Assembly (NCBI RefSeq): GCF_019797765.1
Contig: NZ_CP081862.1
Location: 3,968,001 to 4,032,000, forward strand
DNA length: 64,000 bases
Reading direction: 5' to 3'
DNA from: Cellulomonas sp. C5510
GTDB taxonomy: Bacteria; Actinomycetota; Actinomycetes; Actinomycetales; Cellulomonadaceae
Made by a program: the position numbers and the translations under genes. Shown piece by piece: positions 42,100-50,493 of the stretch. Under the pieces are notes generated by a model. That model saw only the letters and a list, made by a program, of their open reading frames with translations, did no database searches and was not told the origin of the DNA. How positions within the stretch are numbered: the first letter of the stretch is position 1; each line of letters begins with the position of its first letter.

Positions 42100-42549
42100 T
42101 CAGGCCGCGACGACCTTGACGGTCAGCTTCGCGGAGACCTCGGCGTGCAGGCGGACCTGCACCTCGTACTCGCCGGTCGCCTTGATCGGCTGCGCGACCT
42201 CGACCTTGCGGCGGTCGATCGACGGGCCGCCGGCGGCCTTCACCGCGTCGGCGATCTCGGCGGTCGTGATGGCGCCGAACAGGCGGCCGGACTCGCCGGC
42301 CTTCGCCGTCACGGTCACCGGGTTGCCCTGGAGGGAGTCACGCACGGCGCGCGCCTCCTCGAGGGTCTCGATCTCGCGGGCCTTGCGGGCACGGCGGATC
42401 TGCGTGATCTCCTTCTCGGCGCCCTTCGACCAGGTGGTCGCGAGGCCGCGGGGGACCAGGTAGTTCCGGGCGTACCCGTCCTTGACGTCGACGACGTCAC
42501 CGGGAGCGCCGAGACCCGTGACCTCGTGGGTCAGGATGAGCTTGGCCAT
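42100..42549 (-). CDS. rplI: 50S ribosomal protein L9
   Basis: 149-residue two-domain ribosomal protein at the L1 stalk base. The N-terminal rRNA-binding domain has the L9 signature [21 protein letters not shown]; a long connecting helix (about 42-75) leads to the C-terminal domain ending in [17 protein letters not shown]. The ATG at 42549 is fixed by the [10 protein letters not shown] start. Last gene of the operon, 14 bases after rpsR. Confidence 0.97.
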   Translation of the reverse strand: MAKLILTHEVTGLGAPGDVVDVKDGYARNYLVPRGLATTWSKGAEKEITQIRRARKAREIETLEEARAVRDSLQGNPVTVTAKAGESGRLFGAITTAEIADAVKAAGGPSIDRRKVEVAQPIKATGEYEVQVRLHAEVSAKLTVKVVAA

Positions 42550-42563
42550 CTTCGTGCTCCTTC

Positions 42564-42800
42564 TCAGCGCGCCGACGACGAGTACGGCAGGAGCGCCATC
42601 TCGCGGGCGTTCTTGACGGCCCGCGCGATCGCGCGCTGCTCCTGGACGGACACGCCGGTCACGCGGCGGGCGCGGATCTTCCCGCGGTCGGAGATGAACT
42701 TCCGCAGCAGGGCGGTGTCCTTGTAGTCGACCGACTCGATCTTCGCCGCCTTGAGCGGGTTCTGCTTCTTCTTGGGCTTCCGGACAACGGCCTTGGCCAT
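42564..42800 (-). CDS. rpsR: 30S ribosomal protein S18
   Basis: 78-residue S18, partner of S6 on the small-subunit platform. The conserved block [50 protein letters not shown] is intact. No zinc-ligand Cys pair is present (the N-terminus is [13 protein letters not shown]), so this is the zinc-free type; a second copy may exist elsewhere. Confidence 0.97.
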   Translation of the reverse strand: MAKAVVRKPKKKQNPLKAAKIESVDYKDTALLRKFISDRGKIRARRVTGVSVQEQRAIARAVKNAREMALLPYSSSAR

Positions 42801-42827
42801 CGTGGTGCTCCTCTTCTACGTCTGGAG

Positions 42828-42851
42828 CCCGGGGCGTTGCCATGCCCCGGG
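42828..42851 (-). other. Hairpin between ssb and rpsR
   Basis: Perfect 8-bp arms CCCGGGGC (42828-42835) and GCCCCGGG (42844-42851) around an 8-base loop in the 109-base gap. It could be a partial terminator or processing site adjusting S18/L9 against SSB. A second weaker hairpin lies nearer the ssb stop. Confidence 0.5.
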
Positions 42852-42909
42852 ATGGGATGTGCTGGGCGGGCGCCGGCGGACGCGGGCCCGCCGGTGCCTC
42901 AGAGGTCGA

Positions 42910-43437
42910 TCAGAACGGGGGCTCGTCGGAGTAGCCGCCCGCGCCGCCGCCCGCGGGCGTGGCCCACGGGTCGTCCTGCGCGGCCTGGCCGCCGCCGTTG
43001 AAGCCGCCGCCCTGGTTGAAGCCGCCGCCGCCACCGCCGCCACCGCCGTTGAAGCCGCCGCCACCGCCGGACCGCTGGGTCCGGGTGACCTTGGCCGAGG
43101 CGTAGCGGAGGGACGGGCCGACCTCGTCGACCTGCAGCTCGTACACCGTGCGCTTCTCGCCCTCGCGGGTCTCGTACGACCGCTGGACCAGCCGGCCGCT
43201 GACGATGACGCGGGTGCCCTTGGTGAGCGACTCGGCGACGTTCTCCGCCGCCTCCCGCCAGATCGAGCAGCGGAGGAACAGCGTGTCGCCGTCCTTCCAC
43301 TCGTTGCTCTGGCGGTCGAAGGTGCGCGGCGTGGACGCCACGGTGAAGTTCGCGACCGCGGCCCCGGACGGGGTGAACCGCAGCTCCGGGTCGGCGGTCA
43401 GGTTCCCGATCACCGTGATGGTGGTGTCACCAGCCAT
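42910..43437 (-). CDS. ssb: Single-stranded DNA-binding protein
   Basis: 175-residue SSB. The OB-fold occupies residues 1-110 ([32 protein letters not shown]...), followed by a Gly-rich linker with repeated [10 protein letters not shown] units and the acidic tip SDEPPF, which recruits partner proteins. Located between rpsF and rpsR as in most bacteria. The Gly-rich repeat could be length-variable. Confidence 0.97.
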   Translation of the reverse strand: MAGDTTITVIGNLTADPELRFTPSGAAVANFTVASTPRTFDRQSNEWKDGDTLFLRCSIWREAAENVAESLTKGTRVIVSGRLVQRSYETREGEKRTVYELQVDEVGPSLRYASAKVTRTQRSGGGGGFNGGGGGGGGGFNQGGGFNGGGQAAQDDPWATPAGGGAGGYSDEPPF

Positions 43438-43517
43438 GCCAGCTCCTCGTTCTCGTCGAATGCTCGTCTCGGGCTGTGCCGCCCCTGGTCGGGGACGGTA
43501 CGCGCGCGGTCAGACAC

Positions 43518-43811
43518 TCAGGCGTCCTGGCGGAGCACCTTCGTGCGGAGGACGGCCTCGTTGAGGCCGAGCTGGCGGTCCAGCTCCTTGGCGGTGTCCG
43601 GCGTCGAGGAGAAGTCGACGACGGCGTAGATGCCCTCGGACTTCTTCTTGATGTCGTAGGCCAGGCGGCGACGGCCCCAGATGTCCACCTTGTCGACGGA
43701 GCCACCGTCGGTCTTGACGACCGACAGGTACTTGTCGAGCGACGGTGCGACCGTGCGCTCCTCGATGTCGGGGTCGAGGATGATCATGATCTCGTACTGA
43801 CGCAGGCTCAT
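43518..43811 (-). CDS. rpsF: 30S ribosomal protein S6
   Basis: 97-residue S6, first gene of the operon. Typical start [20 protein letters not shown], centre [25 protein letters not shown] and end [11 protein letters not shown]. The ATG at 43811 has GGAGGTGGGT upstream. It forms the S6:S18 pair with the rpsR product. Confidence 0.97.
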   Translation of the reverse strand: MSLRQYEIMIILDPDIEERTVAPSLDKYLSVVKTDGGSVDKVDIWGRRRLAYDIKKKSEGIYAVVDFSSTPDTAKELDRQLGLNEAVLRTKVLRQDA

Positions 43812-43930
43812 ACCCACCTCCTCTGGTCTCGGCGGCCACGGTCGTTCCGTGGCAGGAGGGTGTCGTGCGTCGCTGCGCCGTGCCGGTGTCGATCGGCGAC
43901 GCCGGCTGGGCACAGCAGCGCACCAGTCTA
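43812..43930 (-). promoter_or_regulatory. Promoter and leader of the rpsF operon
   Basis: TAGACT (43930-43925, minus strand) is a good -10 about 115 bases before rpsF. The resulting leader of roughly 105 bases holds a 7-bp hairpin (43835-43841 against 43847-43853) close to the ribosome binding site and a GC-rich structured part before it. Leaders of rpsF operons in many bacteria bind the S6:S18 pair for feedback control; whether this one does is inferred, not shown. Confidence 0.4.
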
Positions 43931-44030
43931 GCGGGTCGCGCAGGTCGTGCGGTACGCCCCGTCAGGACGCTGGACGGCACCGCCCGGCGGCGCCGCAGGA
44001 TCGGCGGGCGGCCGGCCCGTGGGCGCCGGG

Positions 44031-46424
44031 TCAGCCGTCGGTCGTGCCGCCCCCCGCGTCGGCACCGGGATCCGGCGCACCGGTCGGCGGCGGGTCCACC
44101 GGAGCCTGCGTCGCGGGCGGCTCCTGCGGCTCCGGGCCCTTCGACACCCGCAGCGACACCGTCGACCCGGGCGCCACCTGCGCACCCGGTCCGGGGCTGG
44201 CGGCGAGCACGGTGCCCGCGGGCGAGGAGTCGAACACCTCCGTGACCGCCGGCACGAGCCCCGCGTTCACGATCGCGGCCTGCGCGTCGCCGGACAGCCT
44301 GCCGACCAGGCCGTCGGGCACCGGGACGGTCGCGGGCTGCTCCGGCTCGGGCGCCTGCGTCTCGACCGGCGCCTCCGTCGTGGGGGGTGCGGTGGGCTGC
44401 CGGTTCGCGTTCACGTTCGCCCGCGGCGGGAACGGCGTCGGCGTGGCGTACTGCTCGAGCTGCAGCACAGGCGTCATGTAGTCCGCCCACAGCGCCGCCG
44501 GCCACGTGGACCCCGTCACCTGCGTCACGCGGCCCCACGGCGTGATCTCGGCGACGTCCTTGCCGTTCTCGCCGACCTGGCTGAGCGCCACGGCCGTCGA
44601 GATCTGCGGCGTGAAGCCGACGAACCACGCCGACTTGTTGTCGGTCGACGTGCCCGTCTTGCCGGCGATGTCACGGCCGATCGGCTTGATGTACGTCGAC
44701 CCGGAGCCGGCCTCGACGACCTGGGTCATCGCGTAGGTGGTGTCGGCCATGACGCCGGCGTCGAACTGCTGCGTCGGCTGGGTCTGCCCCGAGTACGCGA
44801 CGTCGCCGTCCGGGTAGGTGGCCTCCGCGACCATGTACGGCTTGTGGTACGAGCCCTGCGCGGCGATGGTCCCGTACGCCGACGCCATGTCGAGCGGGCT
44901 GACGTCGTCGGTGCCGAGCACGTTCGACGGCAGCGCGTTGACCGGCGAGGTGACACCGGCGCGCTCGGCGACGTCCGCGGTCTTCTCCGGCCCGATCTCG
45001 AGGTTGAGCTGGGCGTACACCGTGTTGACCGACTGCTCCGTCGCCTTGACCAGGTCGATCGTGCCGAAGTCCTGGAAGCCGAAGTTGTTGACCTTCCAGC
45101 CGTCGAACTCCTGCGGCGAGTAGCCCTGGTACGTGTCGGTGAGCGCCTTGCCGTTCTCCAGGGCCGCGATCAGCGTGAACGGCTTGAACGTCGAGCCGGC
45201 CTGGGCCTTGCCGCGGGTGGCGCGGTTGATCTGGTCGGCCAGGAAGTCCCGGCCGCCGTACATCGAGACGATCGCGCCGGTGGTCGGGTCGACGGACACG
45301 ATGCCGACCTTGAGCGCCTCGGCGGGCGTCGCTCCGTCGGAGAGCCCACCGCTGCGGAGCTTCTCGACCGAGGCGACGGCCTGGTCCTGCACCGGCTTCT
45401 GGATCGTGGTCGTGATGCGCAGGCCGCGGCGCTGCAGCATCTCCTCGGTGATCGAGCCCGTGGCGGTGAGCTCCTGCGTCACGTACTCGAGGAGGTACCC
45501 GTTGGGGCCGGCGAGCCGGTCGCTGCGCTCGTACGGGATCGTCTCGGGGAACGTCAGCGCGTCACGGTCGGCCTCGGTGACGTAGCCGTCGCGCTCCATG
45601 CCGTCGAGCACGTAGTTCCAGCGCTGCTCGGCCTTCTCGGGGCTGACCGCCGGGTCCCAGTTGTTGGGCGACGGGATCAGCCCGGCGAGCATCGCGGCCT
45701 GCGAGAGGTCGAGCTCGGCGGCGGGCTTGCCGAAGTACACCTGCGCGGCGGCGTCGATGCCGTAGGCGTTCCGGCCGAAGTAGATCGTGTTGAGGTAGCG
45801 GCCGAGGATCTGCTCCTTGGTCTCCGTCTGCGCGATCTTGATCGCCAGCAGGGCCTCCTTGGCCTTGCCGAGGTAGTCGGTCGTCGTCTGGCCGACGTAG
45901 TACCGCTCGACGTACTGCTGCGTGAGGGTGGAGGCGCCCTGCGTCTCGCCGCCGGTGACGTTGTTGAGGAGGGCACGCGCCATGCCGCGCAGGTCGATGC
46001 CCTGGTTCTCGAAGAACGTCTTGTCCTCGGCGGAGACGACGGCCTGCCCGACGTACTCCGGCAGCGACTCGTAGTCGACGAGGTTCCGGTTCGGGCCCTG
46101 GTAGGTGCCGAGCTCCGTGCCGTCGGAGTAGTAGACGGTCGACGCCTGCTCCTCGGCGAAGTCGTCGGGCGCGGGTACGTCGGTCAGCGCGTAGGCGGCG
46201 ACCGCGAGGCCGAGGCAGAGGAACACGAAGGCGAGGATGCTGCCGACCACGAAGCGCCACGAGGGCAGCCAGCGGTGCAGGCCGCGGTAGCCCCGGCGGG
46301 GGTAGTCGATGAGCCGCCGCCGGCCGCCGCCCCGGGCGCTGCCGGTGGCCGCGGTCCGGGACGCACCGCCGCGCGGCGACGTCCGCGCGGGAGCGGTCGA
46401 GGACCGTCGGGTGGAGCCTGCCAA
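44031..46424 (-). CDS. Bifunctional penicillin-binding protein (class A) with PASTA domain
   Basis: 797-residue peptidoglycan synthase. Basic cytoplasmic N-terminus, TM about 58-80, glycosyltransferase domain with catalytic Glu133 in SAEDKTF and GASTLTQQYV, then transpeptidase with Ser411 in STFK, SVN at 465-467 and KTGTS at 589-593. A Pro/Thr-rich linker leads to one PASTA domain (about 690-755), then a disordered tail. The TTG at 46424 is chosen as start: AGGAAGG lies 7 bases before it and no in-frame ATG or GTG fits. Its place beside rpsF matches PonA-like genes of actinobacteria. Confidence 0.93.
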   Translation of the reverse strand: MAGSTRRSSTAPARTSPRGGASRTAATGSARGGGRRRLIDYPRRGYRGLHRWLPSWRFVVGSILAFVFLCLGLAVAAYALTDVPAPDDFAEEQASTVYYSDGTELGTYQGPNRNLVDYESLPEYVGQAVVSAEDKTFFENQGIDLRGMARALLNNVTGGETQGASTLTQQYVERYYVGQTTTDYLGKAKEALLAIKIAQTETKEQILGRYLNTIYFGRNAYGIDAAAQVYFGKPAAELDLSQAAMLAGLIPSPNNWDPAVSPEKAEQRWNYVLDGMERDGYVTEADRDALTFPETIPYERSDRLAGPNGYLLEYVTQELTATGSITEEMLQRRGLRITTTIQKPVQDQAVASVEKLRSGGLSDGATPAEALKVGIVSVDPTTGAIVSMYGGRDFLADQINRATRGKAQAGSTFKPFTLIAALENGKALTDTYQGYSPQEFDGWKVNNFGFQDFGTIDLVKATEQSVNTVYAQLNLEIGPEKTADVAERAGVTSPVNALPSNVLGTDDVSPLDMASAYGTIAAQGSYHKPYMVAEATYPDGDVAYSGQTQPTQQFDAGVMADTTYAMTQVVEAGSGSTYIKPIGRDIAGKTGTSTDNKSAWFVGFTPQISTAVALSQVGENGKDVAEITPWGRVTQVTGSTWPAALWADYMTPVLQLEQYATPTPFPPRANVNANRQPTAPPTTEAPVETQAPEPEQPATVPVPDGLVGRLSGDAQAAIVNAGLVPAVTEVFDSSPAGTVLAASPGPGAQVAPGSTVSLRVSKGPEPQEPPATQAPVDPPPTGAPDPGADAGGGTTDG

Positions 46425-46683
46425 CGCACTGCCTTCCTGTGGACCGGTGAGGGGGCGTCGAGCGGCAGGAGCCGGCCGGGCCCGGATCAGTATGCGCGAG
46501 CCGGTGGCGGCGGCCCGGGGCGGGGTCCCCCGGGCCCGCGGACCTTCACGTGATCGCCACGAGGCCTGCCGCTGGGCTTCCCGACCCGACGAGGATCCTC
46601 GCAGCCCCGGCGCCCGGGGGCACGCGAGCCGCGCGGGAACCACCGCATCGGGGGTCCGCGACGCGCCGGCCGTGACGTCGCTC
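46425..46683. other. Intergenic region between PBP and PadR genes
   Basis: About 260 bases without a credible gene. A 12-bp palindrome CGAGGATCCTCG lies at 46590-46601 and a short tandem repeat of GGATCGCCC at 46690-46707 adjoins it. The PBP promoter should be here but was not assigned. Confidence 0.4.
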
Positions 46684-46738
46684 TTGCCCGGATCGCCCGG
46701 ATCGCCCTACGCTCCCCGATGTATCAGTTCGATACATC
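46684..46738 (+). promoter_or_regulatory. Promoter with PadR-type operator upstream of padR-ino1
   Basis: TTGCCC (46684-46689), an 18-bp spacer and TACGCT (46708-46713) form a good promoter. Directly downstream, over the start of transcription, is a perfect inverted repeat: GATGTATC (46718-46725), 5-base spacer, GATACATC (46731-46738). ATGT...ACAT ends are characteristic of PadR-family operators. A repressor bound here would block both regulator and ino1. Confidence 0.7.
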
Positions 46739-46768
46739 GTCGTGCGAACAAGCGGGAGGAGGGGTCCG

Positions 46769-47425
46769 GTGCGCGCCAAGTCCGACGTGCTCGAGTCCGC
46801 CATCCTCGGGCTGCTCCACGACTCCCCGATGCACGGGTACGAGCTGCGCAAGCGGCTCAACCTGCTGCTCGGCTCGTTCCGGGCGCTGTCCTACGGGTCG
46901 CTGTACCCGGCGCTCAAGTCGCTCGTCGCGCGCGGACTCATCGCGGGGTCCGACCCGCAGCAGGCGCCCGCGCACGGACTCGCCGGCAAGCGCGCCCGGA
47001 TCGTCTACCAGCTCACCGCCGAGGGCAAGGAGCAGTTCCAGCACGTGCTGGCGTCCTCCGGCCCGGCCGCGTGGGAGGACGAGAACTTCGGCTTCCGGTT
47101 CGCGTTCTTCGGGCAGACCGACGCCGAGACGCGGCTGCGGATCCTCGAGGGCCGGCGCACCCGGCTCACCGAGCGGCTGGAGACGATCCGCGAGTCCGTC
47201 ACCCGGACCCGCGTCCGCATGGACGAGTACACCCTCGAGCTCCAGCGTCACGGGCTCGAGCAGGTCGAGCGCGAGGTGCGCTGGCTCGACGACCTCATCG
47301 ACCACGAGCGCAGCAACCGCGGCGCCCGTCCCCAGGGAGACGGCCACCCGGCCGCCACCCGCACGAACGCTGTCGAGGATGACTCCATCGTCGCGGCACA
47401 ACCCCCTCAGAAGGAGCGAGGATGA
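46769..47425 (+). CDS. PadR family transcriptional regulator
   Basis: 218-residue PadR protein. The winged helix has the family signature [19 protein letters not shown] and [18 protein letters not shown], followed by [11 protein letters not shown]; the C-terminal half is a long dimerising helical region typical of the PadR-s1/Vir-type branch. The GTG start at 46769 has a strong GGAGGAGGGG before it. Its stop overlaps the ino1 start (ATGA), so the two are translationally coupled and the regulator very likely controls inositol synthesis. Confidence 0.92.
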   Translation: MRAKSDVLESAILGLLHDSPMHGYELRKRLNLLLGSFRALSYGSLYPALKSLVARGLIAGSDPQQAPAHGLAGKRARIVYQLTAEGKEQFQHVLASSGPAAWEDENFGFRFAFFGQTDAETRLRILEGRRTRLTERLETIRESVTRTRVRMDEYTLELQRHGLEQVEREVRWLDDLIDHERSNRGARPQGDGHPAATRTNAVEDDSIVAAQPPQKERG

Positions 47426-48516
47426 CTGCCATCCGCGTTGCGATCGCGGGCGTGGGTAACTGCGCCTCGTCGCTGGTCCAGGGCGTGCACTACTACGCCG
47501 ACGCCGAGCCGGGCACCAAGGTGCCGGGCCTCATGCACGTGCAGTTCGGGGACTACCACGTCTCCGACCTGGAGTTCGTGCTCGCGTTCGACGTCGACGC
47601 CAAGAAGGTCGGGTTCGACCTGTCCGAGGCGATCGTCGCGTCCGAGAACAACACCATCAAGATCGCCGACGTCCCGCCGCTCGGCGTGACCGTCCAGCGC
47701 GGCCCGACCCTCGACGGCATCGGCAAGTACTACGCCCAGACCATCGAGGAGTCCGACGCGGAGGCCGTGGACGTCGTCCAGGCGCTCAAGGACGCGAAGG
47801 TCGACGTGCTGGTGTCCTACCTGCCGGTCGGCTCCGAGGAGGCCGACAAGTTCTACGCCCAGGCCGCCATCGACGCGGGCGTGGCCTTCGTCAACGCGCT
47901 GCCCGTGTTCATCGCGTCCGACCCCGAGTGGGCCGCGAAGTTCGAGGCGGCCGGCGTGCCGATCGTCGGCGACGACATCAAGTCCCAGGTCGGCGCGACC
48001 ATCACGCACCGCGTGCTCGCCCGCCTGTTCGAGGACCGCGGCGTCATCCTGGACCGCACGTACCAGCTGAACGTCGGCGGCAACATGGACTTCAAGAACA
48101 TGCTCGAGCGCGAGCGCCTGGAGTCCAAGAAGATCTCCAAGACGCAGGCCGTCACCTCGAACCTCGAGGACGGGCCGCTGGCCGGCAAGAAGGACGACCG
48201 CAACGTCCACATCGGCCCGTCGGACTACGTGGCCTGGCTCGACGACCGCAAGTGGGCGTACGTCCGCCTCGAGGGCCGCGCGTTCGGCGAGGTGCCCCTG
48301 AACCTGGAGTACAAGCTCGAGGTCTGGGACTCCCCGAACTCGGCCGGCATCATCATCGACGCCGTCCGCGCCGCGAAGATCGCGAAGGACCGCGGCATCG
48401 GCGGCCCGATCCTGTCGGCGTCGACCTACTTCATGAAGTCCCCGCCGGTCCAGCACGAGGACCAGCACGGCCGGGAGCTCGTGGAGAAGTTCATCCGCGG
48501 CGAGATCGAGCGCTGA
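47422..48516 (+). CDS. ino1: Myo-inositol-1-phosphate synthase
   Basis: 364-residue NAD-dependent synthase converting glucose-6-phosphate to inositol-1-phosphate, the first step to phosphatidylinositol lipids and mycothiol. N-terminal Rossmann segment [20 protein letters not shown], the catalytic-domain segments [32 protein letters not shown] and [22 protein letters not shown] are all conserved, and the length fits the actinobacterial short form. GGAGCGAGG lies just before the ATG. Coupled to padR; followed by a strong terminator. Confidence 0.96.
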   Translation: MTAIRVAIAGVGNCASSLVQGVHYYADAEPGTKVPGLMHVQFGDYHVSDLEFVLAFDVDAKKVGFDLSEAIVASENNTIKIADVPPLGVTVQRGPTLDGIGKYYAQTIEESDAEAVDVVQALKDAKVDVLVSYLPVGSEEADKFYAQAAIDAGVAFVNALPVFIASDPEWAAKFEAAGVPIVGDDIKSQVGATITHRVLARLFEDRGVILDRTYQLNVGGNMDFKNMLERERLESKKISKTQAVTSNLEDGPLAGKKDDRNVHIGPSDYVAWLDDRKWAYVRLEGRAFGEVPLNLEYKLEVWDSPNSAGIIIDAVRAAKIAKDRGIGGPILSASTYFMKSPPVQHEDQHGRELVEKFIRGEIER

Positions 48517-48572
48517 CCCGCCCGTAGCGGAGCGCAGGATCAGCGCGACCACGAGATCGAGCGCTGACCCGC
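48501..48572 (+). repeat. 21-bp direct repeat spanning the ino1 stop codon
   Basis: The 21 bases at 48501-48521, encoding the last codons EIER and the stop, recur exactly at 48552-48572 after a 30-base gap. The second copy is outside any gene. It looks like a small duplication between gene end and terminator. Confidence 0.85.
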
Positions 48573-48575
48573 GAC

Positions 48576-48610
48576 GAGGGGCCCGGCACCACATCGGTGC
48601 CGGGCCCCTC
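48576..48610. terminator. Terminator between ino1 and the convergent gene
   Basis: Perfect 15-bp inverted repeat (48576-48590 against 48596-48610) with a 5-base loop. Serves ino1 on the plus strand and probably the convergent gene as well. Confidence 0.85.
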
Positions 48611-48635
48611 GCGCGTCCCCGGGGACGAGGCGTCG

Positions 48636-49121
48636 TCAGGACGCGGCGATCTCCGCCCGCAGCGCCCCGAGCAGCGTCTCCAGGTCGTCCGCGAGCGCCT
48701 CGGCCTGCGCCTGCGTGGCGGTCGCGGACAGCGTCCACACCGTCGCGGGCGCGCCGTCGGCGCCGGGCCGGGCGACGAACTCCTGCACCTGGGTGAGCCG
48801 CACCGGCTCCCCGTCGATCGTCGTGGTGAAGCGCACCTCCTGCGCGAGCGCGGGCGTCGTCGCGTCCCCGGCCTGCTCGCGCCGGTGCAGCGCGACGTCC
48901 TGCTCGGTGGCCTGGATCGCCCGGAGCGCCTCGGCGCCGAGCGTGAGCACCAGTCCCGGGTCGGCGGAGCGCTGCACCCCGACGGTGACGTTCGCGGTGA
49001 AGCCGGCGTCCGGCACGTCGTGGGCGGCGGCGAACGCGATGCCCGGCGTGCCGAGCCGGTCCGGCGGGATGGTGCGCCACCCGTCGGGCAGCGCGCCGGC
49101 GTCCTGGGGGTCGGTGCTCAT
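48636..49121 (-). CDS. Hypothetical protein, possibly LpqN/DUF1795-like fold
   Basis: 161-residue soluble protein without signal peptide. The pattern PDGWRTIPPDRLGTPGIAFAAAH, followed by paired strands ending in a helix LADDLETLLGALRAEI, recalls the Mog1/PsbP-like fold of the LpqN/DUF1795 group. This is a weak resemblance; function unknown. GGAG precedes the ATG, and a -10-like TAGACT lies just upstream. Confidence 0.65.
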   Translation of the reverse strand: MSTDPQDAGALPDGWRTIPPDRLGTPGIAFAAAHDVPDAGFTANVTVGVQRSADPGLVLTLGAEALRAIQATEQDVALHRREQAGDATTPALAQEVRFTTTIDGEPVRLTQVQEFVARPGADGAPATVWTLSATATQAQAEALADDLETLLGALRAEIAAS

Positions 49122-49169
49122 GGGTCTCCTCGGTCGGCTGGCCGCACCGAGTCTAGGAGGAGCGCCCGT

Positions 49170-49175
49170 TAGCCT
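49170..49175 (+). promoter_or_regulatory. Putative -10 element of the MFS gene (leaderless)
   Basis: TAGCCT, 6 bases before the GTG at 49182; no Shine-Dalgarno sequence. Confidence 0.4.
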
Positions 49176-49181
49176 GGCCCG

Positions 49182-50477
49182 GTGCAGGTGGTCTCCGATC
49201 TGAAGCAGCTGTGGCCCCTGGTGGACTTCCGGCGGCTGCTCGCCGTGCGCCTGGTGAGCCAGTGCGCGGACGGCCTGTTCCAGGCGGGGCTCGCGACGCT
49301 GTTCTTCTTCTCGCCGGAGAACGCCACCACCGCGACCGGGGTGGCGGCCGCCTTCGCGGTGCTGCTGCTGCCGTTCACCGTGGTGGGGCCGTGGGCGGGC
49401 GTGCTGCTGGACCGGTGGCGCCGGCGACAGGTGCTGCTGGTCGGCAACCTCGTCCGCACGGGGCTGACGCTGCTGACGGCGCTGGTGATGGCGACGGCCG
49501 GCGTCGCCCCCGCGGTCTACGTGCTGGCGCTCGTGACGCTGTCGGTCAACCGGTTCCTGCTGTCGGCGCTGTCGGCGTCCCAGCCGCGGGTCGTCGCCGG
49601 GCCGCTGCTGCTCACGGCGAACTCGATCACCCCGACGCTCGGCACGGTGTCGTCCGGCGTCGGCTGGGGCATCGGGTTCCTGCTCGGCCTGGTGCTGCCG
49701 GGGGGCACCACCCGCGACGTGGCGTCGCTGGTCGCGGCGGCGGTGCTGATGACGACGGCCTCGCTCGTCGCGACCCGGCTCGGCAAGGACCTGCTGGGTC
49801 CGGACGTCCGGGCCGACGCGTCGGAGATGCGCCGCGCGCTCGGCACGCTGGCCCGCGGCCTCGTCGGCGGGGCCCGCTACCTGGTCCGGCGCGGCACCCC
49901 CGCCCGGGCGCTCGGCGTCATGGCCGTGCACCGGTTCCTGTACGGCGCCGTCTTCATCGCGAGCCTGCTGATCTCACGCAACCTGCTGTCGGACCCCGCC
50001 GACGCGCGGGCCGGGCTGGTCACGTTCAGCACCGTGGCCGCGGTGACCGGGGTCGGCTTCGCCCTGGCGGTCGTCGCGACGCCGATCGTGTCGCCCCTGG
50101 TCGGACCGCAGGGCTGGATCTCGATCTGCCTGGTGCTGGCGGCGGCGACGCAGGCGCTCCTCGCGGTCACCGTCGCGTTCCCCGCGGTCCTCGCCGGGTC
50201 GTTCGTGCTGGGCCTGGCGGCGCAGGGCGCGAAGATCGCGGTCGACACGATCGTGCAGCGGGACACCGCGGACGCGTTCCGCGGCCGGGCGTTCGCGCTG
50301 TACGACGTGCTGTACAACGCGGCGTTCGTCGGCGCCGCGGCCCTGGCGGCCGTCGCGCTGCCGGACACCGGGTGGTCCCGCGGGGTGTTCGCCCTGCTGG
50401 CGCTGGCCTACCTGGCGGCGGCCGCGGTGTACCGGACTCGCGCGACGGTCCCCGAGGCGGTGCCGGCCGCGGCCTGA
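49182..50477 (+). CDS. MFS transporter
   Basis: 431-residue membrane protein with about twelve hydrophobic segments, of the major facilitator superfamily. The loop after TM2 reads WAGVLLDRWRRRQVLLVGN, the typical A-motif equivalent. N-terminus LWPLVDFRRLLAVRLVSQCADGLFQAG. Cargo unknown; in actinobacteria this gene often sits beside the CCA-adding enzyme and the murJ block, so it may be part of the conserved origin-proximal order. It converges with cca. Confidence 0.88.
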   Translation: MQVVSDLKQLWPLVDFRRLLAVRLVSQCADGLFQAGLATLFFFSPENATTATGVAAAFAVLLLPFTVVGPWAGVLLDRWRRRQVLLVGNLVRTGLTLLTALVMATAGVAPAVYVLALVTLSVNRFLLSALSASQPRVVAGPLLLTANSITPTLGTVSSGVGWGIGFLLGLVLPGGTTRDVASLVAAAVLMTTASLVATRLGKDLLGPDVRADASEMRRALGTLARGLVGGARYLVRRGTPARALGVMAVHRFLYGAVFIASLLISRNLLSDPADARAGLVTFSTVAAVTGVGFALAVVATPIVSPLVGPQGWISICLVLAAATQALLAVTVAFPAVLAGSFVLGLAAQGAKIAVDTIVQRDTADAFRGRAFALYDVLYNAAFVGAAALAAVALPDTGWSRGVFALLALAYLAAAAVYRTRATVPEAVPAAA

Positions 50478-50493
50478 CCGAGCCGGCGCGACG

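Noticed and set aside
43010..43070. Gly-codon repeats in ssb as a tandem-repeat locus
   Set aside because: It is the normal Gly-rich linker of SSB and remains in frame.
46588..46601. 12-bp palindrome CGAGGATCCTCG as an operator
   Set aside because: Isolated, GC-rich and not near an assigned promoter; chance occurrence is plausible.
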